NCBI RefSeq assembly: GCF_004362215.1
Contig: NZ_SNWR01000001.1
Coordinates: forward strand, 2,978,001 to 3,042,000
DNA length: 64,000 nt
Direction: 5' to 3'
Source of the DNA: Paractinoplanes brasiliensis
GTDB lineage: Bacteria > Actinomycetota > Actinomycetes > Mycobacteriales > Micromonosporaceae
The notes beneath the pieces were generated by a model that was not told the origin of the DNA, did no database searches, and saw nothing but the letters and a program-made list of their open reading frames with translations. The position numbers were made by a program, and so were the translations under genes. This document shows, one piece after another, positions 54,523-62,933 of the stretch (position 1 is its first letter; each line of letters starts with the position of its first letter).

Positions 54523-56778
54523 TTAACCGTCGCGCGTCCGGGAAAGTCTCGGTGACCCCGGCGACTCGAAGATCTTTTCTGGGGCCTCATGCTCCAGCTG
54601 TTTGTCGTGGGCCTCGCGCTCCAGCTGTTTGTCGTGGGCCTCGCGCTCCAGCTGTTTGTCGTGGGCCTCGCGCTCCAGCTGTTTGTCGTGGGCGTTGTGC
54701 TCCAGCTGTTTGTCGTGGGCGTTGTGCTCCAGCCGCGCCACCTCGTCGGCGGCCGGCGTCCGGGTCCGCAAGCCGAGCATGGCCAGCCATTCGACCAGCT
54801 GGTGATGCACCGCGTCGGGTCCGTCGAGCTCGGCCCCGGTCACCGGCCAGCGCGCGGGGTGCACCAGCACGGCCTCGGTCTGCCAGCCGCCGAGCCCGCC
54901 GTGCGAACCGACCAGTTCCTCGAACGCCGCGACCTCCTCGGTCACCGAATCGACGCAGCTGATCAGCACCAGGTCGCCCACATGCGCGGCCTCCTGGTGG
55001 CGCAGCAGGTCGTGACGAGCCTTGGGCCCGTACGGGATCAGCGGGTCGACGCCCTCGACGACGCCGTCACGCAGGTGATGGACGCCGGAGGTGCCCAGCG
55101 CGATCGGCCCGTCCTCGCCGCGCACGATCACCAGGCCGATGCCCGGATGCGCTGCCAGGCCGTGGATGAGCCGGGGATACTCGCGGTCGATGGCGGCCCT
55201 GTCCAGCCGCTGCTCGAACTTGGTCAGGTAGACCAGGGCCAGGTTGCCCGACGACACCACCAGCAGCGGGGGCACAGGCGGCTGGGGGAAGTCGGGTTCC
55301 CGCGTCGCCTCGGACTCGGCCGGCGACTCGGGCGCCTTGACCTCGTCACCCGCCGAGAACCGCTCGACCACCCGGTCGAGGCTCTCGCCGTAGCGCTGGC
55401 GGAACGTCGCGCCCTGGCTCTGCCCGTGATCGGAAAGCACCACCAGGTGATAGCGGCGGGCCGCCTCGGGAGCGAGCCGTTCCAGCACCCCGAGCATGCG
55501 GTCGAGGCTTTCGAGCTGGCGCATCGACTCGGGCCGGGCCGGGCCGGCGTGATGGGCCACCTCGTCGTAGTCGACCAGGTCGCAGTAGATCGCCGGGGCG
55601 CCGCGGGCCATCTGCTCGGCGATCAGCGACACGTTCACGTCACGCAGGAGCATAGACGCCGGGCGCAGGGCCAGGAAAGCGCCTGACCGGCTGACCCGGG
55701 GCTGCAGGTTGCGGCGGCGCTGCAGCCGGGCCTGGTGCAACTCGGTGATCACCTCGCCCACACCCAGCACGAGGGCGCGGGTGAAGCCGTACGGGGAAGC
55801 CATGAACGCCGCCCACCCCCGCGCGGACCGGCCGGGCAGCGCCGCGTGGCTCACCGTGAGGAGGCTGACCGCCGCGTCGCCGCTGAACGCGTTGCCGATG
55901 CTCACCCCGCCGTCGCGCAGCAGGCCCCGGCCGTCACTGAGCCGGGGCTCGAGCACCGCGGCGTCGCGGGGCCGGTTGGTCACCATCAGCTTGCCGGTGT
56001 CCTTCTCGAACCACCGGAACGCCGGGATCTGGCGGGTCGCGCCGTGCAGGATGCCGGCCTGCGAGGCGGGCGTGGTCGACGGCAGGCCGGTGTGCCAGCC
56101 CCGCATGCTGTGGCTGCCCGAGCGCAGCCAATGACCCAGGGTGGGCAGGTTGCCGGCCCGCACGGCCCAGCGCAGCACCGGCTCCGACAACCCGTCGAAC
56201 TGCACCATGATCAGGCCCGGCTCGGTGCCCTGCCGGGGACGGCGGAACGTGACGACCGGGCCGCCGGCCAGCCGGGACTGACGGCGGCGGACGCCCCGCA
56301 TGAGCCGCCGCGCTTCGCGGACGAACGTGTCGTCGGACCCGCTGTCGGCCATCCAGTCGACGATCGCGGCGAACACCACGGCCAGGATCGCCGTGCCCAC
56401 CAGCGACGGCAGGCCGCTGATCCGGTCGGCCGGGTCGATCTCGAGGGCGACCACGATGACCACGATCTGCGCGATCAGGCCGAGCAGCATCGCGCCCCAG
56501 CCGCCCAGCGCGGTGATGCCGAGCAGCAGCAGCGGCCGCAGCACCGCGCCGACCCCGGCGACGATCGCCACCAGGCCGAGGGTGTCGACGACGTCGTTGC
56601 TCTCCACGCCCGGCATCAACCAGAGGGTGACGGTCAGCACGACGAAGGTCACCAGCGCGCTGCGCAGCACCGCCTGGAGCCGGGTGAGGATGCGGCGCCA
56701 GCTCAGCAGCGCACGCAACTCGGCACGCCAGCTGCGGGCGACCGGAGCGGCGGAGGGCTCGTGCGGGCTGATGGCCAC
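54523..56778 (-). CDS. membrane phosphodiesterase: holin-like N terminus fused to alkaline phosphatase-like domain
   Basis: About 751 residues from the GTG at 56778; an upstream reading to 56850 exists, and neither start has a clear ribosome-binding site. Residues about 40-150 hold four membrane segments of the phage-holin-IV type (TFVVLTVTLWLMPGVES, LRPLLLLGITALGGWG). The following domain is of the nucleotide pyrophosphatase/alkaline phosphatase superfamily: MVQFDGLSEPVL (metal Asp), the nucleophile Thr region TGLPSTTPASQAG, DLVDYDEVAHHAG, and VVLSDHGQSQG. The C terminus has five 9-residue repeats LE(H/R)(N/E)AHDKQ. The domain would be cytoplasmic or external depending on topology; the target is perhaps a lipid or teichoic precursor. 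Confidence 0.83.
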   Translation of the reverse strand: MAISPHEPSAAPVARSWRAELRALLSWRRILTRLQAVLRSALVTFVVLTVTLWLMPGVESNDVVDTLGLVAIVAGVGAVLRPLLLLGITALGGWGAMLLGLIAQIVVIVVALEIDPADRISGLPSLVGTAILAVVFAAIVDWMADSGSDDTFVREARRLMRGVRRRQSRLAGGPVVTFRRPRQGTEPGLIMVQFDGLSEPVLRWAVRAGNLPTLGHWLRSGSHSMRGWHTGLPSTTPASQAGILHGATRQIPAFRWFEKDTGKLMVTNRPRDAAVLEPRLSDGRGLLRDGGVSIGNAFSGDAAVSLLTVSHAALPGRSARGWAAFMASPYGFTRALVLGVGEVITELHQARLQRRRNLQPRVSRSGAFLALRPASMLLRDVNVSLIAEQMARGAPAIYCDLVDYDEVAHHAGPARPESMRQLESLDRMLGVLERLAPEAARRYHLVVLSDHGQSQGATFRQRYGESLDRVVERFSAGDEVKAPESPAESEATREPDFPQPPVPPLLVVSSGNLALVYLTKFEQRLDRAAIDREYPRLIHGLAAHPGIGLVIVRGEDGPIALGTSGVHHLRDGVVEGVDPLIPYGPKARHDLLRHQEAAHVGDLVLISCVDSVTEEVAAFEELVGSHGGLGGWQTEAVLVHPARWPVTGAELDGPDAVHHQLVEWLAMLGLRTRTPAADEVARLEHNAHDKQLEHNAHDKQLEREAHDKQLEREAHDKQLEREAHDKQLEHEAPEKIFESPGSPRLSRTRDG
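54592..54726. repeat. five 27-bp tandem repeats encoding a charged 9-residue unit
   Basis: Units start at 54592, 54619, 54646, 54673 and 54700 with no gaps and nearly no substitutions, except that the last six bases are GTTGTG rather than CTCGCG in two units. They encode LEREAHDKQ and LEHNAHDKQ in the C-terminal tail of the phosphodiesterase; a sixth, degenerate unit is LEHEAPEKI. The near identity means recent duplication and easy copy-number change. Confidence 0.93.
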
Positions 56779-56904
56779 CGGAAAACGATCGCACAGCCCG
56801 AGCCGGAGGTGGACGACGGTGCCTCGAATCACCCGCCCCGGCGGATACACCCGGACGAGTGATCACTTGCGGCGCGCTTGGCCGGTCCGGATAGCTTCGG
56901 AGCG

Positions 56905-58116
56905 GTGCGCGCCCGATTCGTCTTGATCATCCTTGTCCTGCTCGGACTCGCCGGCTGCGGGTCCGCCGACGACGAGCCCGCTCCCGCTGCCGCCGCGCCC
57001 AAGGTGGTCGGCTACTTCACCGGCTGGGGGACCTACGCCCGCGACTTCCAGGTGAAGGGCCTGGACACGAGCGGGGCCGCCGGGCGACTGACCCACCTGC
57101 TGTACGCCTTCGGCAAGGTCACCGGGGGCAAATGCGCCGTCGCCGACCGCTGGGCCGACCACGAGAAGCCGGTCGAGGCCGGGCAGAGCGTCGACGGCGT
57201 CGCCGACCAGGTCACCGACCCGGCCCGGGGCAACATCGGGCAGCTGCGCCGGCTCAAGGCCCAACACCCCGGGCTCAAGGTGCTGTGGTCGTTCGGCGGC
57301 TGGACCGGGTCGGGCGGCTTCACCCAGGTGGCGCGGGACCCCGACACGTTCGCCCGGTCGTGCCACGACCTGCTCACCGACCGCCGCTGGACGGGCGTCT
57401 TCGACGGCATCGACGTGGACTGGGAATACCCGAACGCGTGCGGGATGAGCTGCGACAGGAGCGGCCCGGAGGCGCTCGGCCGGGTGCTGGGCTCGCTGCG
57501 CACGGCGTTCGGACCCGACGCGGTGATCACTGCCGCGGTGCCCGGCGACTCCTCGAAGCTGGAGGCCACCGACTACCGGGCGGCGGCCGAGCACGCCGAC
57601 TGGCTCAGCGCGATGACGTACGACTACTTCGGCGCCGGTGGCGAGGCGGCGCAGAAGGTGCAGAAGACAGCACCGCATTCACCACTGACCGCGTACCCGG
57701 GCATTCCGCGCGAGACGTCGACCGCCTCGGCCACCGTCGAGAAACTGCTCGCACTGGGCGTCCCGCCGGAGAAGATCCTGCTCGGGGTCGGCTTCTACGG
57801 ACGCGGCTGGACGGGCGTGACCAGCGCGGAACCGGGCGGGGAAGCGAGCGGTCCGGCCGCCGGGCGCTACGAGAAAGGGCTCGAGGAATACGAACACCTG
57901 ATCAAGCGCTGCCCGCCGACCGGCACGATCGCCGGCACCGCGTACGCCTCCTGCGGCGACCAGTGGTGGTCCTACGACACCCCGCAGACGATCAAGACCA
58001 AGATGGCGTACGCCCGGAACAAGGCCCTCGGAGGCGCGTTCGCCTGGGAACTCTCCGGCGACACAGCCCAATCGGACCTGCTCACCGCCGTGTCGGACGG
58101 GCTGCGGCGCCCCTAG
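56905..58116 (+). CDS. GH18 chitinase-like lipoprotein
   Basis: About 403 residues from the GTG at 56905 (GGAG upstream). The signal ends at the lipobox LAGC. The GH18 barrel has KVLWSFGGWTGSGGF (SxGG) and the catalytic FDGIDVDWEYP, whose Glu is the acid. Later blocks are LSAMTYDYFG and LLGVGFYGRGWTGV. It should hydrolyse chitin or related N-acetylglucosamine polymers while anchored outside. Its stop overlaps the end of the convergent LamG gene by 4 bases. Confidence 0.93.
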   Translation: MRARFVLIILVLLGLAGCGSADDEPAPAAAAPKVVGYFTGWGTYARDFQVKGLDTSGAAGRLTHLLYAFGKVTGGKCAVADRWADHEKPVEAGQSVDGVADQVTDPARGNIGQLRRLKAQHPGLKVLWSFGGWTGSGGFTQVARDPDTFARSCHDLLTDRRWTGVFDGIDVDWEYPNACGMSCDRSGPEALGRVLGSLRTAFGPDAVITAAVPGDSSKLEATDYRAAAEHADWLSAMTYDYFGAGGEAAQKVQKTAPHSPLTAYPGIPRETSTASATVEKLLALGVPPEKILLGVGFYGRGWTGVTSAEPGGEASGPAAGRYEKGLEEYEHLIKRCPPTGTIAGTAYASCGDQWWSYDTPQTIKTKMAYARNKALGGAFAWELSGDTAQSDLLTAVSDGLRRP

Positions 58117-59078
58117 CCGATCTGCACCCAGACGTTGTCGAGGGCGCCGTTGAACTGGTCGTTGTCGGCGTACGCGCCCTTGCCGCCGATGCTCATCGGG
58201 CGGTTGTTGGTCACCGACAGCCTCGGCGGAATCCCGATCCGGCCGCGCAGCACGTTGTCGACCCACACCGAGAGCGTGCCGCCGATCCGCGCGCACCTCA
58301 CCCGGTGCCATCGGCTGTCGGCCACGCTGACCACGCTGGTCGCCATCCGGATGCGCGGCGACCGATCCCCGACGAGCACACAGCTGGGCCGCCCGGCGAC
58401 GCCGTCGATCTGCAGCTTCCACTGGCTGCCGCGGGTCGAATAACCCTTCTGGATCACGTTCTGGCCCTTGCTGGTCTGCGTCGGACGCAGAAAGACATCG
58501 GCGCCGTACGAGATGTTGCGGGTCCCGGGGTTGAGGTCGGCCGTCGACGGGGTCTGCAGGGCCACGTGCGGGCAGATCCGCTCCAGGCATCGCGGCGGGA
58601 AGAGCAGGGCGGAACCCCGGCCGTGGGCCACTGCCCGGACGGTTCCGCCGTGCCCCGAGATGATCCGCAGGTTGTGCCCTCGGCCCGACTCGTCGGCGAT
58701 CGGGGCGGAACGGCCGTTGAAGGCGTAGCGCGCCATGAGGACCGGGACGCCGGCCGGGGTCGTCGCGCTGGGCGTGGGACCGACCGCCGGCGCACCCACA
58801 TCCGGCCCCCCACTCCCGGCATCGCCGACGATCGCGGCGGGCCCCGTTCTTGCGGCGCGCTCGGCATTGAGGGCTGTTCCCACTTTTGCGGCGCGCTCGG
58901 CGTTGGGGGCCGGTCCCATTTTTGCGGCGCGCTCGGCATCGGCGGCCGGTCCCATTTTTGCGGCGCGCTCGGCATCGGCGGCTCGCAGGGTGCTCCCGGC
59001 CGACGCGGGAGCCGCGACGCCGACCACGACGACAGCCGAGGCGGCGACCACCATCACGCCGAGCCAACAAGATCGCAT
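58113..59078 (-). CDS. secreted LamG/concanavalin-type protein with repeat region
   Basis: 321 residues. A signal peptide (SCWLGVMVVAASAVVVVG) is followed by four 12-residue repeats, AERAAKMGPAAD-like, around residues 32-83. A Pro-Thr linker and a laminin-G-like jelly-roll domain (about 115-320) with ARYAFNGRSAPIADESGRGH, SQWKLQIDGVAGR and TLSVWVDNVLRGRIG follow. Such domains bind glycans. No catalytic residues recognised. It probably acts at the cell surface, near the GH18 enzyme on the opposite strand. Confidence 0.83.
   Translation of the reverse strand: MRSCWLGVMVVAASAVVVVGVAAPASAGSTLRAADAERAAKMGPAADAERAAKMGPAPNAERAAKVGTALNAERAARTGPAAIVGDAGSGGPDVGAPAVGPTPSATTPAGVPVLMARYAFNGRSAPIADESGRGHNLRIISGHGGTVRAVAHGRGSALLFPPRCLERICPHVALQTPSTADLNPGTRNISYGADVFLRPTQTSKGQNVIQKGYSTRGSQWKLQIDGVAGRPSCVLVGDRSPRIRMATSVVSVADSRWHRVRCARIGGTLSVWVDNVLRGRIGIPPRLSVTNNRPMSIGGKGAYADNDQFNGALDNVWVQIG
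58847..58983. repeat. four 36-bp tandem repeats in the LamG gene
   Basis: A 36-bp unit beginning TTTTGCGGCGCGCTCGGC on the plus strand occurs nearly four times, with the third and fourth units almost identical. In the gene it encodes the repeated AERAAKMGPA segment. Confidence 0.85.
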
Positions 59079-59200
59079 GACCGAATTATGGCTTGTTCCC
59101 GCTTTGCACCTATCCCCAAACCCCCGGCCAACCGGACGATCCCCCTCGCCTGAACGGACTAATCCTCCTTATAGGTGCCGAACCGGCATCACGCCGAGGC

Positions 59201-60496
59201 TCAGAGACTGGTTCGCTCGGGGGTGGAGCTGTCGAGGGGCACGGCGCGCCCGGGCACCAGGCCGAGCTGCACCCCCTGCCGCGGCAGCACAGCGTCCAGC
59301 AGCCAGTCCGCCGCCACCCGTACGCGGTTGCCCGGCATCGAGAGCAGGTGATAGCCCCGCGTCACCACCTTGGCGGCCAGGCCCGTCACCGGCACGCCGA
59401 GCGGGTCCGCGGCCGAGTCGAACCCGCCCAGGTCGACGACGAACCCCAGGTCGCCATGCCGGTACGGCCGTCGGCGGCCCTGCCCGTACGACGCCGCGAT
59501 GTTCCTCGCCGCGGCGGCTCCCTGGCGTACGGCGTGCTGCGCGGTCATGCCGGTGAGCTCGCCGGGGCGGGTCAGGTCGGGCACCGCGGCCGCGTCGCCG
59601 ATCGCGTACACGTCGGGGTAACCGGGCACGGTGAGGAACTCGTCCACCACGATCCGGCCGCTCCGCAGCGGCAGCCCCAGCCCCTCAACCACCGGGTCGG
59701 GGCGCACGCCGACACACCAGATCAGCGATCGCGTCGGCACGAAGTCGCCCGTGGACAGGTGCACCCCGTCCTGGGTGGCTTCCTTCACGCTCGTACGCAG
59801 CATGATTTCGACTCCCCGCCCGCGCAGCACCTCGTCGGACGCCGCGCTCAGGCGCTCGTCGAGCGAGGGCAGCAGCCGGTCGGCCGTGTCGAGCAGCAGC
59901 CAGCGCACCTTGCCGCGCAGTTCGGGACGCCGCCCCGCGAGCGCGTCGGTGAACAGCACCCCCTGCGCCGTCACCTCGGTGCCGGTGTAGCCCGCCCCGA
60001 CCACGACGAAGGTGCAGCGCGCCAGCCGCTCCTCCTCGGTCGGCGCGTTCACCGCGAGCTCGATCTGCCGGGTGATGTGATCGCGCAGGAAAAGCGCCTC
60101 GGGGATGCCGCGGAAGCCGTGCGCGTACTCGGACACGCCGGGCACCGGGAGCAGCTTGTTGACGCTGCCGGCCGCGATCACCAGACGGTGGTAGCCGATC
60201 GTGCCGGGACGCCCCTCGGGGTCGCGATAGGAGATGCGGCGGTTGTCCAGATCGAAGCCGTCGGCCTCACCCAGGATCTGCCGTACGCCCGGAAGCGCGG
60301 CCTGCAGCGACACGGTGACCCGCCGCGGCTCGAGGATGCCCGTCGCCACCTCGGGCAGCAGCGGCAGATAGAGGAAGTAGTCGGTGGGGTTGACGATGAC
60401 GATCTCGGCGCCGCCACGGGCGAGCCGGGACAGTTTGCGCGCAGCCGCGAACCCGGCGAACCCGGCTCCGACGATGACGATGCGGGGGCGTGCCAT
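59201..60496 (-). CDS. ndh: type II NADH dehydrogenase / pyridine nucleotide-disulfide oxidoreductase
   Basis: 431 residues from the ATG at 60496 (GGAGG upstream). The FAD motif is IVIVGAGFAGFAAAR at residues 5-19, and the NADH motif is FVVVGAGYTGTEVTA near 170. The second FAD contact is YPDVYAIGDAAAV near 290, followed by TAQHAVRQG with the quinone-site AQxAxxQG pattern. It passes electrons from NADH to menaquinone at the inner face of the membrane without pumping protons. It is probably monocistronic. Confidence 0.9.
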   Translation of the reverse strand: MARPRIVIVGAGFAGFAAARKLSRLARGGAEIVIVNPTDYFLYLPLLPEVATGILEPRRVTVSLQAALPGVRQILGEADGFDLDNRRISYRDPEGRPGTIGYHRLVIAAGSVNKLLPVPGVSEYAHGFRGIPEALFLRDHITRQIELAVNAPTEEERLARCTFVVVGAGYTGTEVTAQGVLFTDALAGRRPELRGKVRWLLLDTADRLLPSLDERLSAASDEVLRGRGVEIMLRTSVKEATQDGVHLSTGDFVPTRSLIWCVGVRPDPVVEGLGLPLRSGRIVVDEFLTVPGYPDVYAIGDAAAVPDLTRPGELTGMTAQHAVRQGAAAARNIAASYGQGRRRPYRHGDLGFVVDLGGFDSAADPLGVPVTGLAAKVVTRGYHLLSMPGNRVRVAADWLLDAVLPRQGVQLGLVPGRAVPLDSSTPERTSL

Positions 60497-60792
60497 GCGG
60501 GTCCTCCGTTCCGGGCGCGCGAGACGCCCACCGTGCAGACCGATGCCCACCGACGCTACCGAAAACGCGCCCCGCCGGGTGTGGGCCCCGACACCATTAC
60601 GCTCCGCACAAGATCAGAATCTCGCCATCCCAAACCCCCACCCTCCCGGGGCGACGGGGTGGACGTTACTGGGTGTCAAGTCGGGGGCCGGAGTTATCCA
60701 CAGGGCGGACGATCGACCGTTCGGAGGACCCCCGATTTCGGCCGAACGGTTGTCGTCCGGCGTCCCCCGATTCCGCGTCTGACAAGTCGCCG

Positions 60793-60867
60793 GTCGGTGC
60801 CCACACGGGGAGGCATCGCGCGGTGTTTTGCTGGTCGGTGCCCACACGGGGTGGCATCGCCCGGTGC
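60793..60867. repeat. pair of 34-bp direct repeats upstream of the ECF sigma gene
   Basis: 60793-60826 and 60834-60867 are identical except for two bases (GGGGAGG/GGGGTGG and CGCGCGG/CGCCCGG) and are 41 bases apart. Each contains GGTGCCCACACGGGG. They lie 99 bases before the sigma start, inside the 469-bp gap 60497-60965, whose left part shows no gene. Confidence 0.85.
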
Positions 60868-60965
60868 GTCCGAGGGTGAGGAGGGTCGACGTGACCGGCA
60901 GTGCGGTTCTTGGACCGCCTGGGTACGCTCACGTCTCCCTCGACACCTCGAACGGACACCTTCGA

Positions 60966-61694
60966 ATGGACGCCCGTGAGGCCGACTATGCGCATTTCGT
61001 CCGTACACGGACGCACGCATTGTTGCGTTCGGCGTACCTTTTGACCGGCGACCAGCATCTCGCCGAAGATCTCGTGCAGGAAGCGCTCGCCCGCACCCAT
61101 CGTTCGTGGCAGCGACTCGAGCGGACGGAGAACGCCGAGGCGTACGCCCGCAAGGTCATGTATCACGCGCAGGTGTCGTTCTGGCGCCGTCCCAAGGTCG
61201 CCGAGGTTCTGCCGGCCGACTACGAGCCCGATTCCCGGCTCGGCTCCGACGATCACGCCGACGCCGCGGTCGAGCGGCTGGTGCTGCGGCGGGCGTTGCT
61301 GACGTTGAGCCCCCGGCAGCGCGCGGTGATCGTGCTGCGGTTCTTCGAGGATCACACCGAGGCCGAGGCGGCCCAGCTGATGGGCGTGTCGGTCAGCACC
61401 GTCAAGACGCAGACCGCCCGAGCCCTCGACAAGCTCCGCGCCCTGCTGCCCGGCCTGAGCATGCTCACCGAGACGCCTGCGACGGGCACAACGAGCACAA
61501 GGCAGGGCACAACCAACGCCAGGCATGACGCCGGGGCGCCGGCGAGGGGGCCGCAGCCCGGCCCGGCGAGTGCCAGGAACGGAACCGAAGCGCGGGAGAC
61601 GAGCACCGCAGCCGCCGGCCACAGCATCGAAAGGCCGGAAGCGGACCCCACAACCGCCAGGCAGGATGCTGAAGTGCGGGAGGCGGGCCGATGA
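60966..61694 (+). CDS. ECF sigma factor, SigE family
   Basis: 242 residues from the ATG at 60966. Region 2 has LLRSAYLLTGDQHLAEDLVQEALARTH and region 4 has LTLSPRQRAVIVLRFFEDHTEAEAAQLMGVSVSTVKTQTARAL. This is the actinomycete SigE-type (ECF) core of about 165 residues. An unusual disordered tail of about 75 residues, rich in Ala, Thr and Arg, follows. Its stop overlaps the next gene (ATGA). Whole operon: sigma, membrane propeller, flippase-like protein. Confidence 0.88.
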   Translation: MDAREADYAHFVRTRTHALLRSAYLLTGDQHLAEDLVQEALARTHRSWQRLERTENAEAYARKVMYHAQVSFWRRPKVAEVLPADYEPDSRLGSDDHADAAVERLVLRRALLTLSPRQRAVIVLRFFEDHTEAEAAQLMGVSVSTVKTQTARALDKLRALLPGLSMLTETPATGTTSTRQGTTNARHDAGAPARGPQPGPASARNGTEARETSTAAAGHSIERPEADPTTARQDAEVREAGR

Positions 61695-62902
61695 CCGCCG
61701 AGCACGATCGGCTCCGGGCCTCGCTGCACGAGCTGGCCGAGGTCGCCGAGCCTGCCGACCTCTACGAGCGAGCGATCACCCGTTCGCGCCGGATCGGCCG
61801 CCGGGAGGCCGCGGTCGGCACCGGCGCCGCCATGGCCGTGCTGGTCGTGCTGGCCAGCGGGTTGTGGCAGATGCCGCGCGGCAAGCCGGCCGGCGTCCCG
61901 GTCGCCGTGGGCGCCCCGTCGGCTTCGTCGGCCGGTCCGGCCCCGTCGTCGTCGCCGGCCGGGTCTGACGCCTCCGCCACGGGCTCGACCGGTGATCCGG
62001 CCGGCAACCCCGTGCGGCCGTCGCGGGAGGACAGCAAGCCGGCGAAACGACCCAAGACCGCCAAACCGAAGTCGCGGGTGCTGGCCGACCTGCCGGGGCA
62101 GGTCTTCTATCGTGAGCGCGACGGCGACCCCGACGTCGTACGCATGTCGCCCGGCCAGGGCACGAGCGAGGTCGTGCTGCGGAACGCGCCCTCGTCGGTC
62201 GGCATCTCGCCCGACGGCTACCGGATCGCGTACGTGTCCGACGGCAAACTGCTGGTCAACGAGTCCGGCAGCGAACCGAGGCAGGTGGCCGCCGGCGTGG
62301 TCGCGGCCGATCAGGCTCCCGTGTGGTCGCCCGAGGGCAGCCGGCTGCTGGTCGCGTCGGGTTCGTCGGCGGCTGCGCCGGGCGTGCTGGACCTGGAGTC
62401 CGGCGCGATCACCCCGCTTCCCGACGGTCTGGCCTCGGGTCAGCATTTCCGCTGGGCGGGCGATGGCAGCACGCTCGTCTACGCGACCTCGTACTGCGGG
62501 CTCAAGGTGGCCGACGGCGCGGCCGGGACGAGCACGAGCGTGCCGGTGCTGGGTGACACGCAACCGCAGGACAACCCGGACGGGCTGGCCGCGTGCAAAC
62601 CCACCAGCGTCGATGCCACCGGCCGGCGGGTGACTGTGCCGTTGCAGACCACCGGCGAGAGCACGACGGGCACGGACACGGCGGACGCGATTGTCGACAC
62701 CGCGACCGGCGATCTGGAGGTGCTGCCGGTGGCGGGCACGGTGGTCGGCGCGGTCTTCGACCCGGACGGCAACCTGCTGGTGCGCACCGAGAACGACGGC
62801 AAGCGCCTGCTTTCGCTGTTCGATCCCGGCAACACCCTGCGAGTCCAGGCAAAAGAGCCTTCCTCCGTACGCGATCTGGATCTGCTCGCGTACACCCGCT
62901 GA
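61691..62902 (+). CDS. membrane-anchored beta-propeller, possible anti-sigma partner
   Basis: 403 residues. A cytoplasmic N terminus of about 42 residues (LRASLHELAEVAEPADLYERAITRSRR) precedes one membrane segment (GTGAAMAVLVVLASGLWQM). A Ser-Pro-Ala linker and an outer propeller with TolB/WD-like blades (VGISPDGYRIAYVSDGK, PVWSPEGSRLLVASG) follow. Coupled to the ECF sigma gene, it has the layout of an anti-sigma factor whose outer domain senses the envelope, but no zinc or other anti-sigma motif is visible. Confidence 0.75.
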   Translation: MTAEHDRLRASLHELAEVAEPADLYERAITRSRRIGRREAAVGTGAAMAVLVVLASGLWQMPRGKPAGVPVAVGAPSASSAGPAPSSSPAGSDASATGSTGDPAGNPVRPSREDSKPAKRPKTAKPKSRVLADLPGQVFYRERDGDPDVVRMSPGQGTSEVVLRNAPSSVGISPDGYRIAYVSDGKLLVNESGSEPRQVAAGVVAADQAPVWSPEGSRLLVASGSSAAAPGVLDLESGAITPLPDGLASGQHFRWAGDGSTLVYATSYCGLKVADGAAGTSTSVPVLGDTQPQDNPDGLAACKPTSVDATGRRVTVPLQTTGESTTGTDTADAIVDTATGDLEVLPVAGTVVGAVFDPDGNLLVRTENDGKRLLSLFDPGNTLRVQAKEPSSVRDLDLLAYTR

Positions 62903-62933
62903 TCCCCAGCGCCGCACCGCCCGGGGTGCGAGC

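Noticed and set aside
54523..56778. Phage lysis gene (holin) and prophage
   Set aside because: The holin-like part is only the membrane domain of a chromosomal phosphodiesterase; no phage genes are nearby.
59104..59180. GCACCTAT and ATAGGTGC as a regulatory inverted repeat
   Set aside because: Eight bases about 60 bp apart may be chance; no nearby pattern supports it.
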